NCBI RefSeq assembly: GCF_008727865.1
Contig: NZ_VTWU01000004.1
Location: 372,001-436,000, forward strand
Length of the DNA: 64,000 nt
DNA from: Hymenobacter busanensis
Lineage (GTDB): Bacteria; Bacteroidota; Bacteroidia; Cytophagales; Hymenobacteraceae
Reading direction: 5' to 3'
Shown here: positions 8,115-16,627 of the stretch, in pieces
How the letters are laid out: each line of letters begins with the position of its first letter
Numbering within the stretch: position 1 is the stretch's first letter
Made by a program: the position numbers and the translations under genes
The notes under the pieces: model-generated
Databases searched by the model: none
What the model was told of the DNA's origin: nothing
Seen by the model: only the letters and a program-made list of their open reading frames with translations

Positions 8115-9845
8115 ATGCGTCTTCGTCTCCTTGTTTTTGCGCTGTTACTGCTGCTGGTAGCGCCCCTGGCCAGCCAGGCGCAGCGTCGGCCTGCGCCCAA
8201 AGCCCAACCCAGCGCCCAACCCGGCGCACCCAAGCAAGGCCAGCGCATCGAGCTGCTGCCGGGCGCCGGGCAGCTCATCGGCGGCGACTTCAACGGCCGG
8301 CAGATCCGCAAGATCATCGGCAACGTGGGCTTCAAGCAAGGCGACGCCTTTCTGTACTGCGACTCGGCCTACCAGTACCTCGACAAGAATGCCATCGAGG
8401 CGTTCAGCAACGTGCGCATCATTCAGAACGACACCGTCACGATTACCGGCGACCGGGCTACTTACGACGGCGACACCCGCAAGGCCCGCATTACGGGCAA
8501 CGTGGTGCTGCGCGACCCGCGCATGACGCTCACCACCCAAACCCTCGACTACGACCTGACGCGCAAGCTGGCCTACTACAGCACCGGCGGCCACCTCACC
8601 GACCCCGAAAACACCCTCGACAGCCAGCGCGGCTACTACAATACCCAAACGCAGGTGTTCAGCTTCCGCACCAACGTCAAGCTCGTCACCAAAGACTACA
8701 CCATCACCAACGACACCCTGCAGTACAACACCCAAAGCAAGGTGGCGTACTTCTTCGGGCCCACGCGCATTGTGGGCAAGCAGGGCAACATCTACGCCGA
8801 AAAAGGCACCTACAACACCCGCACGCGGGTGTCGGACTTCCAGCGCAACGCCAAAATCGAGACGCCCAACTACCTGCTCGGCGGCGACAAGCTGGTGTAC
8901 GACGAGACGCGCCAGTACGGCGTGGCCACCGGCAACGTGTCCATGACTTCGAAGAAAGACAACGTGGTCATTCGCGGCGACGTGGGCCGCTACTGGCGCG
9001 CCCAGGGCCGGGCCAAGGTGCACGGTTCGCCCGTCATGCGCAGCATTACCGACCGCGACACCCTCTACCTGGCCGCCGACACTTTGGTGAACGTGGAAGC
9101 CCGCGAAAACGACCCCGGCATCGTGTACGCCTACCACAAGGTGCGCATCTTCCGGCCCGATTTGCGCGGCCGCTGCGACTCGCTCACCTACAACCGCCGC
9201 GACTCCACCATCTACCTGAACGTGAAGCCCGTGCTCTGGAACGAGCAAAACCAACTCACCGCCGACTCGATGGAAATCCGCATGCGGCGCCAGAAAATCG
9301 ACCAGATGCGGCTCTACGCCAACTCCTTCATCATCGGGCAAGACACCCTGCTGAACTTCAACCAGGTGAAGGGCCGCAACATGGTGGGCTATTTCCAGGA
9401 CAGCAAGCTGCGCAAAGTCGACGTGCTGGGCAACGCCGAAAGCGTGTATTTCGCCCTCGACAACGACACCGCCGTAACGGGCGTCAACAAGGCCGTGTCG
9501 GCCACCATGGTGCTGCGCTTCGCCGCCGACAGCAAGCTCAACACCATCAGCTTCATCACCAACCCCGACGCCTCTTTCATTCCGCCGCACGAGCTGAAGG
9601 AAGAAGACCAAAAGCTCAAGGGGTTTCAGTGGCTGATTGAGCAGAAGCCCACCCGCCGCAACGTGCTCGGCAAGCACTTTGCCCCGCCGGCCAAGGCCAA
9701 ACCGAAAGCCAAGCCCAAGGCGAAACCCAAAAAAGCGGCGCCGAAGCCCAAGAAGGCCGCTGCCCCAAAAACCACCCAGACCCGGCCCAAACCCGCGCCG
9801 GCCGCCGCCAAACCCGCTGCGGCCAGCACCAAAAAGCGGCCGTAA
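8115..9845 (+). CDS. OstA-like protein (LptA/LptD-type beta-jellyroll repeats)
   Basis: A 576-residue secreted protein with an N-terminal signal peptide ending near ASQAQ. Residues about 40-480 are made of repeating beta strands of the OstA type, recognisable in segments such as ITGDRATYDGDTRKARITGN and VATGNVSMTSKKDNVVIRGD, as in LptA and the periplasmic part of LptD. Such proteins carry lipopolysaccharide across the periplasm. The last 60 residues are a lysine, proline and alanine-rich tail of PKAKPKA repeats, presumably disordered. The gene has a near-leaderless TACTTTTG promoter and is followed by bamD, so this is an outer-membrane biogenesis neighbourhood. Confidence 0.85.
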   Translation: MRLRLLVFALLLLLVAPLASQAQRRPAPKAQPSAQPGAPKQGQRIELLPGAGQLIGGDFNGRQIRKIIGNVGFKQGDAFLYCDSAYQYLDKNAIEAFSNVRIIQNDTVTITGDRATYDGDTRKARITGNVVLRDPRMTLTTQTLDYDLTRKLAYYSTGGHLTDPENTLDSQRGYYNTQTQVFSFRTNVKLVTKDYTITNDTLQYNTQSKVAYFFGPTRIVGKQGNIYAEKGTYNTRTRVSDFQRNAKIETPNYLLGGDKLVYDETRQYGVATGNVSMTSKKDNVVIRGDVGRYWRAQGRAKVHGSPVMRSITDRDTLYLAADTLVNVEARENDPGIVYAYHKVRIFRPDLRGRCDSLTYNRRDSTIYLNVKPVLWNEQNQLTADSMEIRMRRQKIDQMRLYANSFIIGQDTLLNFNQVKGRNMVGYFQDSKLRKVDVLGNAESVYFALDNDTAVTGVNKAVSATMVLRFAADSKLNTISFITNPDASFIPPHELKEEDQKLKGFQWLIEQKPTRRNVLGKHFAPPAKAKPKAKPKAKPKKAAPKPKKAAAPKTTQTRPKPAPAAAKPAAASTKKRP

Positions 9846-9921
9846 CTGTTGCTCACGCAACCCCAGCGCCGTTGTGCGGCTCCTGGCACTGAGCCATTTT
9901 GCGTTCGGCCGCCAATCCTGC

Positions 9922-9929
9922 TACCTTTG
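9922..9929 (+). promoter_or_regulatory. -7 promoter element TACCTTTG of bamD
   Basis: A perfect TAnnTTTG with a TTG at 9899-9901 exactly 20 nt upstream, the usual Bacteroidota spacing. It ends 8 nt before the bamD ATG. Confidence 0.75.
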
Positions 9930-9937
9930 CCTTTCTT

Positions 9938-10777
9938 ATGCCCGCATTCCGCCTCCGTGTTTTTGCCCTGCTGCTGAGCGTTGCCTTGCTCGGCGCGTGC
10001 AGCCCCTACCAGAAGCTGCTCAAGAGCACCAACGTCAACGAGAAGTACGAGGCCGCCGTGAAGTACTACGAGAAGGGCGACTATTTCAAAGCCGCTGGGC
10101 TGCTTGAGCCGCTTATTCCGCTGCTGAAAGGCCGCCCCGAATCGGAAAAAGCCGAGTTCTACTTTGCCCAATCGAACTTCCACGAGGGTAACTACACCCT
10201 GAGCGCCTACTACTTCCAGACGTTTGCCGAGACGTATCCCTCGTCGCCTTACGCCGAGGAAGCTCTGTTTATGCACGCCAAGTCGCTTTTCCGCGACTCG
10301 CCCGAGTACGAACTGGACCAGACCAACACTGTCACGGCCATCGAATCGATTCAGCAGTTTCTGAACCGCTTCCCCGAAAGCAAGTTCCGGCCGGAAACCG
10401 AGAACATGTCGAACGAGCTGCAGAAAAAGCTGGAGCGCAAGGCCTTCGAATCGGCCCGGCTGTACTACCTGGTGCGCTACAACCAGTCGGCCGTGGTGGC
10501 CTTCAACACGTTTCAGCAGCAGTACCCCGCTTCGCTCTACGGCGAGCAGGCCGCGTTTCTGAAGCTGGAGTCGCAGCGCAACCTGGCCGCCGAAAGCGTG
10601 GAAGAAAAGCAGCGCGAGCGGTACCTGGAAACCATTGCCTTCTACCAGAACTTTGTGGATACCTATCCGCAGAGCAAAAACCTGAAAACGGCTGAGAAGT
10701 ACTACGACGAGGCCCGGCAGTTTCTGAAGGACCACCCCGACGAAGTCGCCAAAAACCCCCAAGCCCAGAACAATTGA
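9938..10777 (+). CDS. bamD: Outer membrane protein assembly factor BamD
   Basis: A 279-residue lipoprotein (lipobox LLGACS) that should sit on the inner face of the outer membrane in the BAM complex, which inserts beta-barrel proteins. The start of the mature protein, SPYQKLLKSTN, and the TPR-like helices containing YYEKGDYFKAA and AEFYFAQSNFHEGNYTLS are typical of Bacteroidota BamD. The start at 9938 is chosen because it gives the signal peptide and lies just after a strong promoter element. It is followed by rpoZ, coaC and coaB in the same direction, a conserved arrangement in the phylum. Confidence 0.94.
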   Translation: MPAFRLRVFALLLSVALLGACSPYQKLLKSTNVNEKYEAAVKYYEKGDYFKAAGLLEPLIPLLKGRPESEKAEFYFAQSNFHEGNYTLSAYYFQTFAETYPSSPYAEEALFMHAKSLFRDSPEYELDQTNTVTAIESIQQFLNRFPESKFRPETENMSNELQKKLERKAFESARLYYLVRYNQSAVVAFNTFQQQYPASLYGEQAAFLKLESQRNLAAESVEEKQRERYLETIAFYQNFVDTYPQSKNLKTAEKYYDEARQFLKDHPDEVAKNPQAQNN

Positions 10778-10886
10778 TGCGTAAATGGCTGAATGGCCCG
10801 CTGGCTGCTGGCTCCGACTACCGAAGCCCTCCAGCCCAACCCATTCACCCGTTTAGCCATTTGACCCTTTAACCCCACACGACATC

Positions 10887-11234
10887 ATGAAAGTACCGAG
10901 CAACGTTCCCGCTTCCATTATCACGCGCAACCTGTCGGATTTCACCGCCGAAACCGGCAACGTGTACGAATCCATTGCCATCATCTCGAAGCGCGCCAAC
11001 CAGATTTCCGTGAAGATCAAGGAAGAGCTGAACGGCAAGCTGGCCGAGTTTGCTACCACCGTCGACAACCTGGAAGAGGTGTTCGAAAACCGCGAGCAAA
11101 TCGAAATCAGCAAGCACTACGAGCGGATGCCCAAGTCCACGAACCTCGCCATCGAGGAGTTCATGGAAGGCAAAGTAACCTTCCACCGCCCGACCGAAGA
11201 AGAGTTGCCGACTGCCGACAAGGCCGCCGAATAA
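10887..11234 (+). CDS. rpoZ: DNA-directed RNA polymerase omega subunit (RpoZ family)
   Basis: A 115-residue protein of the Bacteroidota omega-like family. The segment NVYESIAIISKRANQIS (residues about 24-40) corresponds to the conserved helix of RpoZ that clamps the C-terminal tail of the beta-prime subunit and helps polymerase assembly. The remainder is helical and acidic. It lies between bamD and coaC, its usual position in this phylum. The 109 bp before it contain no clear TAnnTTTG element, so it is probably transcribed with bamD or from a weak promoter. Confidence 0.88.
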   Translation: MKVPSNVPASIITRNLSDFTAETGNVYESIAIISKRANQISVKIKEELNGKLAEFATTVDNLEEVFENREQIEISKHYERMPKSTNLAIEEFMEGKVTFHRPTEEELPTADKAAE

Positions 11235-11255
11235 CATTCCGCTCCGTCGTCTGCT

Positions 11256-11798
11256 ATGCTGGCCGCGCGCCGCATTCTGTTGGGCGTGAGCGGCAGCATT
11301 GCCGCCTACAAAGCCGCCGCCCTGGTGCGGCTGCTGGTGAAAGCCGAAGCCGAGGTGCAGGTTGTCCTGACGCCCTCGGCTTCGGCTTTTGTCACGCCCC
11401 TTACCCTGGCTACGCTCTCCAAGCGCCCCGTGCTGCAGGGTTTTCTGCAGGACGAGAAGAGCGGCGTGTGGCACAACCACGTCGACCTCGGCCTCTGGGC
11501 CGATGCCCTGCTGATTGCCCCGGCCAGTGCCAACACCCTCGCAACCCTGGCCACCGGCCTGTGCCCCAATTTGCTGGCGGCGGTGTACCTCTCGGCGCGC
11601 TGCCCCACTTGGGTGGCCCCAGCCATGGACCTCGACATGTACCAGCACCCGGCCACCCAGCGCAACCTCGCCCTGCTGCGGCAAGACGGCGTGCATGTGC
11701 TCGACTCGCCGGCCGGCGAGCTGGCCAGCGGCCTCGTGGGCCCCGGCCGCATGCTGGAGCCCGAGCAAATTGTTGAACTACTGAACGCTGCCTTATGA
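11256..11798 (+). CDS. coaC: Phosphopantothenoylcysteine decarboxylase (CoaC half)
   Basis: A 180-residue flavoprotein that decarboxylates phosphopantothenoylcysteine in coenzyme A synthesis. The flavin loop GVSGSIAAYK is at residues 10-19, the active-site His75 is in NHVDLGLWAD, and the substrate motif reads PAMDLDM (122-128) where the classical form is PAMNxxM. The position of the redox cysteine of the enterobacterial enzyme is a serine here (ELASGLVGPGRM). CoaC is normally fused to CoaB; here it ends with a stop codon that overlaps the start of a separate coaB by ATGA, so translational coupling is likely. Confidence 0.9.
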   Translation: MLAARRILLGVSGSIAAYKAAALVRLLVKAEAEVQVVLTPSASAFVTPLTLATLSKRPVLQGFLQDEKSGVWHNHVDLGLWADALLIAPASANTLATLATGLCPNLLAAVYLSARCPTWVAPAMDLDMYQHPATQRNLALLRQDGVHVLDSPAGELASGLVGPGRMLEPEQIVELLNAAL

Positions 11799-12514
11799 GT
11801 TCTGAACTGGTCGGCTACGCTTCTCCCGCAACACAGAACCCCGTGAAGCGCGTGCTGCTCACGGCGGGCCCCACCTACGAGCCCATCGACCCGGTGCGCT
11901 TCATTGGCAACCACTCGACCGGCAAAATGGGCTACGCGCTGGCCGAAGCCTTTGCCGAAGCCGGTTTTCAAGTGACACTCGTAAGCGGCCCTTCGGCCTT
12001 GACAGTGACGCACCCCGCCATTGAACTCGTGCGGGTGCAAACGGCGGCCGAGATGTACGCGGCCTCTGCGGCCGCCGCGCCCGCGGCCGATGTATGGGTA
12101 TTTGCCGCCGCCGTGGCCGACTACCGCCCGCGCACCGTGGCGGCAGAAAAAATCAAGAAGCGCGAAGACGACACCGACGAGACGCTGGCCATTGAGCTGG
12201 TGAAAAACGTGGACATTGCCGCCACGCTCGGGCAAACCAAGCGGGCTGAACAATTTTCCGTGGGTTTTGCGTTGGAGACGAATGAGGAACTGGCCCATGC
12301 CCAGGGCAAGCTCCGCCGCAAAAACTTCGACCTGGTGGTGTTAAATTCGTTGCGTGACGCCGGGGCCGGGTTTCGCCACGATACCAACAAAGTCACCTTG
12401 GTGGAACCCGACCGCGTGACGCCATTCGAGTTGAAAGCCAAAGCCGATGTGGCCCGCGACATCGTTTCCGTTATTCTCACCCGCCTCCATGCCCGTTCTG
12501 CTGCCCATGCGTAA
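11795..12514 (+). CDS. coaB: Phosphopantothenate-cysteine ligase (CoaB half)
   Basis: A 239-residue Rossmann-like enzyme that joins cysteine to 4'-phosphopantothenate using a nucleotide triphosphate. The start of the domain is VLLTAGPTYEPIDPVRFIGN followed by HSTGKMG, the standard CoaB signature; VFAAAVADYRP and the KNFDLVVLN segment near residue 180 are the other conserved stretches. The first 20 residues look like the linker of a fused CoaBC. Its ATG overlaps the stop of coaC, and its own end overlaps the start of the DUF4835 gene by 8 nt, so the three form one tight operon. Confidence 0.92.
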   Translation: MSSELVGYASPATQNPVKRVLLTAGPTYEPIDPVRFIGNHSTGKMGYALAEAFAEAGFQVTLVSGPSALTVTHPAIELVRVQTAAEMYAASAAAAPAADVWVFAAAVADYRPRTVAAEKIKKREDDTDETLAIELVKNVDIAATLGQTKRAEQFSVGFALETNEELAHAQGKLRRKNFDLVVLNSLRDAGAGFRHDTNKVTLVEPDRVTPFELKAKADVARDIVSVILTRLHARSAAHA

Positions 12515-13439
12515 TCGTTTTCGGTTTTGTGTTGCCCTGCTGGCCGGCCTGCTCGGTTTGGCTGCCACCCGCACCCAGGCGCAGGAGTTGCAGGCCCAGG
12601 TGCGCGTCACGGCCGATAACGTGGCCATTACCGACAAGCAACTGATTGCGCAGATGGAGCGCGACTTCACGCAGTTTCTGAACGTGCGGAAGTGGACCAA
12701 CGACGTGTACAAGCCCGAGGAGCGCATCCGCTGCAAGGTTTTCGTCAGCATTCAGGAAATTCCGCAAAACGGCACCTACGGGGCCACCGTGCGCATTTTG
12801 AGCAGCCGCCCGGTGTACGGCACCAGCTATGAGACCAACCTGCTGAGCTACGCCGAAAACTGGCGCTTCACCTACCTGCCCGGCCAGCCGCTCGATTTTT
12901 CCGAGAACAGCTACGTCAACAACATTTCCTCTATCCTGAGCTTCTACGCCTTCGTCATCATCGGCATGGACCAGGATTCGTTTGCCCCGCTTGGCGGCTC
13001 GCGTACCTACGACCGGGCCCGCAACATTTTGCAGGTGGCCGCCAGTCAGAACGCCGACGGCGACGACGGGTGGAAGGACAGCGGCAAAGCCAACCAGCGC
13101 GGCCGCTACGCCCTGCTCACCGGCTTGCAGGACCCGCAGTTGGAGCCCCTGCGCACGGCCGTCTACAACTACTACCGCCAAGGCCTGGACCTGTTCATCC
13201 AAAAGCCCGACGACGCCCGCGCCACCATTCTTACGGCTCTGGAAGGCGTGCAAGGTGCCAACCAGCGCCGCCCCGGCTCCACGCTCATCCGCTCGTTCTT
13301 CGAAACCAAGGCCGACGAAATAGCTAACATCTACCGCAGCAGCCCCAAAGCCGACCAAAAACAGGCGGCCGTAGCCTTGCTGCAGGAAGTCGACCCCACC
13401 AACTCGGCCAAATACCAGACGATTCTGCAGCAACGTTAA
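12507..13439 (+). CDS. DUF4835 family secreted protein (called PorD in some annotations)
   Basis: A 310-residue protein with an N-terminal signal peptide ending near TRTQAQ. Conserved-looking stretches are ITDKQLIAQMERDFTQFLN near the start and NYVNNISSILSFYAFVIIG-like sequence in the middle (YVNNISSILSFYAFVIIGMD). This matches DUF4835, a periplasmic family restricted to Bacteroidota and usually found between coaBC and recN, as here. Some pipelines name the family PorD and link it to type IX secretion; I could not verify a role. An alternative start exists at 12489. A good terminator follows at 13471-13496. Confidence 0.82.
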   Translation: MRNRFRFCVALLAGLLGLAATRTQAQELQAQVRVTADNVAITDKQLIAQMERDFTQFLNVRKWTNDVYKPEERIRCKVFVSIQEIPQNGTYGATVRILSSRPVYGTSYETNLLSYAENWRFTYLPGQPLDFSENSYVNNISSILSFYAFVIIGMDQDSFAPLGGSRTYDRARNILQVAASQNADGDDGWKDSGKANQRGRYALLTGLQDPQLEPLRTAVYNYYRQGLDLFIQKPDDARATILTALEGVQGANQRRPGSTLIRSFFETKADEIANIYRSSPKADQKQAAVALLQEVDPTNSAKYQTILQQR

Positions 13440-13470
13440 CAAGAGCAAAACGGCTTGTAGCCGATTCGGA

Positions 13471-13496
13471 AGCCCGCGCCACCGCGCGGGCTTTTT
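13471..13496 (+). terminator. Intrinsic terminator after the DUF4835 gene
   Basis: AGCCCGCG pairs with CGCGGGCT around a 6-nt loop and is followed by TTTTTC. It closes the bamD-to-DUF4835 block. Confidence 0.85.
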
Positions 13497-13616
13497 CGTT
13501 GGCAAGGGTCGCCTGAGAAATTTATTATTGCGGCGGAAGCCTGCTGCAAAGCCGTTTTGTTAGCAACCTGCTAAGTTGATTGGGCGCTGCGCTTGCGCTT
13601 GTGCTAAATCATTTAG

Positions 13617-13624
13617 TAGGTTTG
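13617..13624 (+). promoter_or_regulatory. -7 promoter element TAGGTTTG of recN
   Basis: A perfect TAnnTTTG with a TTG at 13593-13595, 21 nt upstream. The recN start is 73 nt downstream. Confidence 0.65.
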
Positions 13625-13697
13625 TAAACGGCTGACGCGCGGCTGCTTGATGCGGCGGTGGTTGGCAACTCTCTTGTCTCACGCAACCATTGCACCC

Positions 13698-15377
13698 ATG
13701 CTGGTTGACCTCCGCATTCAGAACTACGCCCTCATCGAGGCGCTGGAGCTACGCCCGTCGGCGCTGCTCAACATCATAACCGGCGAAACCGGGGCTGGCA
13801 AGTCCATCATGCTCGGCGCCATTGGCCTGCTTTTGGGTAACCGCGCCGACAGCAAGCTGCTCTTCAACACCGACAAGAAGTGCGTGATTGAAGGCCAGTT
13901 CGACATTTCAGGCTATCAGCTGCAGGACATCTTCGAGGCCGAAGACATCGACTACGACGCGCAGTGCATTCTGCGCCGCGAAATTGCGCCCTCGGGCAAG
14001 TCCCGAGCGTTTGTGAACGACACGCCCGTGACGGTGGAAACGCTCCGCAAAATCGGGGCGAACCTGATGGACATCCACTCCCAGCACGACACGCTGTTGC
14101 TCGGTGACCCGGTGTTCCAGCTCAACCTCATCGACCTCTACGCCGGCCTGGTGCCGACTCGCACGCAGTACGGCAACGCCTTCCGCCAGTACCGTAAGCT
14201 GGCCGCCGACCTCAAGTCGCTCGAAGACCAGGTGGCGCAGGCTAACAAGGAGCTGGATTACCACAGCTTTCTGCTCAGCGAGCTGGAGGACGCCAAGCTC
14301 GACGGCGAGGACCAAGAGGCACTGGAAACCGAAATCCAAGAGCTGGAGCACGCCGAGGAAATCAAGCTGAAGCTGGGCGGTGCGCTGCAAGGCCTTTCCG
14401 AAGGCGAGTACTGCGCCACCGGCAGCCTGAAAGAAGCGTCGGTGCTGCTGGGGCAGATTGCCGCGTACTCCGAAGCCGCCCGCCAACTCAAGGAGCGTGT
14501 CGATTCGTGCCTGATTGAACTGCGCGACGTGGCCGCCGAAGCCGAGCAGGCCGAGCAGCGCACCGAAGCCGACCCCGTGCGCCTCGACGAGCTGCAGCAG
14601 CGCCAAAACGTCATTTTCAACCTGCAACGCAAGCACCAGGTGCGCGACATGGCCGAGCTGATTGCCGTGCGCGACGAGTTGCAGCAAAAAGTGGGCTCGG
14701 TGCTCAACCTCGACAAGGAAATCAGCCGGCTGCGCAAAGATACCGAGGGCGCCCTGGCCACCGTGCAGAAGCGCGGCACGCTTCTTTCGGAGCAGCGCCG
14801 GGCGGCTTTCCCGTTGTTTGAAAAAGAGTTGGCCGATTTGCTCTGCGACCTGGGCATGCCCAACGCCCGCCTCGTGGTGCAGCACCACACCGGCCAGCCC
14901 GCCACCTCGGGCCTCGATGTGATTAGCCTGCTTTTCACGGCCAACAAAGGCGCGCAGCCGCAAACGCTGAGCAAAGCCGCTTCGGGCGGGGAATTCTCGC
15001 GCCTGATGCTGTGCGTGAAATACCTGCTGGCCGACAAAACCGCGCTGCCCACCATCGTATTCGACGAAATCGACACCGGCATTTCGGGCGAAATAGCCGT
15101 GAAAGTGGGCCGCATGATGCAGCAAATGGCCAAGAAGCATCAGCTGATTGCCATTTCGCACCTGCCGCAAATGGCCGCCGCCGGCCACGCGCACTTCTTC
15201 GTGTACAAGGAAGACCGCGCCGACCGCACCGTGAGCCGCATCCGCAAGCTGACGGAGGAAGAGCGCATCCGCGAAATTGCCCAGATGATTTCCGGCGCCC
15301 GCCCCAGCGAAAACGCTTTCCAGAGTGCCCGCGAGCTGCTGGCTATGCGCGGCGAAAGCGACTTGGTGGCGGCGTAA
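13698..15377 (+). CDS. recN: DNA repair protein RecN
   Basis: A 559-residue SMC-like ATPase that acts early in double-strand break repair. The N-terminal signature NYALIEALEL and Walker A GETGAGKS are within the first 45 residues; a long coiled coil occupies roughly residues 150-370; the ABC signature (KAASGGEFSRLMLC) and Walker B (PTIVFDEIDTGISG) are near 430-470, and the ISHLPQMAA switch near 495. The start at 13698 matches the usual RecN N-terminus, while an upstream in-frame ATG at 13647 adds an unrelated sequence. It has its own promoter at 13617. Confidence 0.96.
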   Translation: MLVDLRIQNYALIEALELRPSALLNIITGETGAGKSIMLGAIGLLLGNRADSKLLFNTDKKCVIEGQFDISGYQLQDIFEAEDIDYDAQCILRREIAPSGKSRAFVNDTPVTVETLRKIGANLMDIHSQHDTLLLGDPVFQLNLIDLYAGLVPTRTQYGNAFRQYRKLAADLKSLEDQVAQANKELDYHSFLLSELEDAKLDGEDQEALETEIQELEHAEEIKLKLGGALQGLSEGEYCATGSLKEASVLLGQIAAYSEAARQLKERVDSCLIELRDVAAEAEQAEQRTEADPVRLDELQQRQNVIFNLQRKHQVRDMAELIAVRDELQQKVGSVLNLDKEISRLRKDTEGALATVQKRGTLLSEQRRAAFPLFEKELADLLCDLGMPNARLVVQHHTGQPATSGLDVISLLFTANKGAQPQTLSKAASGGEFSRLMLCVKYLLADKTALPTIVFDEIDTGISGEIAVKVGRMMQQMAKKHQLIAISHLPQMAAAGHAHFFVYKEDRADRTVSRIRKLTEEERIREIAQMISGARPSENAFQSARELLAMRGESDLVAA

Positions 15378-15394
15378 AGAGCTAAAATACACTA

Positions 15395-15515
15395 GAACGT
15401 CATTCCGAGCGCAGCCGAGGAATCTCGCGTACTGACGCCAGGTAGTAAACTCGATGAGTAGGTTACTATCGGGTTAAACACGCGAGATTCCTCGGCTGCG
15501 CTTGGAATGACGTTC
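15395..15515. repeat. Inverted repeat element with 35-bp arms
   Basis: The arms 15395-15429 and 15481-15515 are reverse complements with one mismatch and enclose a 51-nt loop. The arm contains GTCATTCCGAGCGCAGCCGA, a variant of the GTCATCCTGAGC family found elsewhere in the window. It lies between recN and fabI and could fold as a long hairpin in RNA. Confidence 0.85.
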
Positions 15516-15547
15516 TTGGGTTTTACCGCACGTTCGGCACGAAACCC

Positions 15548-15555
15548 TATTTTTG
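15548..15555 (+). promoter_or_regulatory. -7 promoter element TATTTTTG of fabI
   Basis: A perfect TAnnTTTG ending 35 nt before the fabI ATG. Confidence 0.6.
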
Positions 15556-15590
15556 CCCGTTCTTCCTCTGACTCCGACTTAACCTTCTAC

Positions 15591-16424
15591 ATGGCCAACA
15601 ACCTACTCGCCGGCAAGCGCGGCATCATCTTCGGCGCCCTCAACGAACAGTCTATTGCCTGGAAAGTGGCGCAGCGCTGCCACGCCGAAGGCGCCACGTT
15701 TGTGCTCAGCAACGCGCCGCTGGCGATGCGCATGGGCGAAATCAACAAGCTGAGCGAGGAATGCAACGCCCCGGTTATTGCGGCCGATGCCACCTCAGTT
15801 GAGGACCTGGAAAAAGTGTTCAGCGGCGCCGTAGAGCAGCTCGGTGGCAAGATTGACTTCGTGCTGCACTCGATTGGCATGAGCCCGAACATCCGCAAGG
15901 GCAAAGGCTACGGCGAGCTGAACTACGAGTGGTTTCTGAAGACGCTCGACATTTCGGCGCTGTCGTTTCACAAGATGCTGCACGTGGCCGAAAAGCAGGA
16001 CGCACTCAACGAATGGGGCTCGGTAGTGGCCTTGTCGTACATCGCCGCCCAGCGCGCCTTCCTCGACTACACCGACATGTCGCAGGCAAAGGCCGTGCTC
16101 GAAAGCATTGCCCGCAGCTACGGCCAGCGCCTGGGGCACCTGAAAAAAGTGCGCGTGAACACCGTTTCCCAGTCGCCGACGAAAACCACGGCCGGCGCCG
16201 GCATCAGCGGCTTCAACGCGTTCTACGAGTACGCCGAGCGCATGTCGCCGCTGGGCAACGCCCCGGCCGAAGCCTGTGCCGACTACTGCGTGTCGCTGTT
16301 CTCGGACCTGACGCGCTTCGTAACGATGCAAAACCTGATGCACGACGGCGGTTTCAGCACTACCGGCATTTCGGAAGGCATTGTGGAGGCCATTACCGCC
16401 GCCAGTGCTGGCAGCGAGGCGTAA
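15591..16424 (+). CDS. fabI: Enoyl-[acyl-carrier-protein] reductase FabI
   Basis: A 277-residue short-chain dehydrogenase that reduces enoyl-ACP with NADH in the last step of each fatty-acid elongation cycle. The nucleotide-binding start GKRGIIFGALNEQSIAW replaces the usual GxxxGxG with the FabI-type pattern, LHSIGMSP follows near residue 90, and the catalytic YxxxxxxK is represented by TDMSQAKAVLES with the preceding tyrosine in DYTDMSQAK. The end TTGISEGIVEA is also typical. The start at 15591 is chosen from the usual N-terminus MANNLLAGKRG. It has a promoter at 15548 and a terminator at 16444. Confidence 0.95.
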   Translation: MANNLLAGKRGIIFGALNEQSIAWKVAQRCHAEGATFVLSNAPLAMRMGEINKLSEECNAPVIAADATSVEDLEKVFSGAVEQLGGKIDFVLHSIGMSPNIRKGKGYGELNYEWFLKTLDISALSFHKMLHVAEKQDALNEWGSVVALSYIAAQRAFLDYTDMSQAKAVLESIARSYGQRLGHLKKVRVNTVSQSPTKTTAGAGISGFNAFYEYAERMSPLGNAPAEACADYCVSLFSDLTRFVTMQNLMHDGGFSTTGISEGIVEAITAASAGSEA

Positions 16425-16443
16425 GTTTTCGACGTAATACCCG

Positions 16444-16474
16444 AAAAGCCCGGCCGTGAGGCCGGGCTTTTTTT
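16444..16474 (+). terminator. Intrinsic terminator of fabI
   Basis: A perfect stem AAAAGCCCGGCC / GGCCGGGCTTTT with loop GTGA, running into a T tract. Confidence 0.9.
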
Positions 16475-16497
16475 GTTGGGTTGCTATTCAATCTGCC

Positions 16498-16600
16498 GTC
16501 ATCCTGAGCAACGTGGAGGACCTTCTCACCGCTGAACAAGTCGCTGTTGCGACCTTCGTTCTGGCGGGAAAAGGTCTTTCGCGGCGCTCAGCAGGACAGA
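16498..16600. repeat. Degenerate copy of the GTCATCCTGAGC inverted repeat family
   Basis: It starts GTCATCCTGAGCAACG and ends with GCTCAGCAGGACAG. The internal segment ACCGCTGAACAAGTCG closely matches the loop of the copy at 47045-47143, so both derive from one element of about 100 bp. It lies between convergent genes. Confidence 0.75.
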
Positions 16601-16627
16601 TAAAAAGGCTGGAACTAGCTTACTGAA

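Noticed and set aside
7550-9640. A plus-strand open frame of 696 codons across the GDPD and OstA-like genes
   Set aside because: It crosses two real genes in another frame, and its protein is Arg/His/Pro-rich with no family signal.
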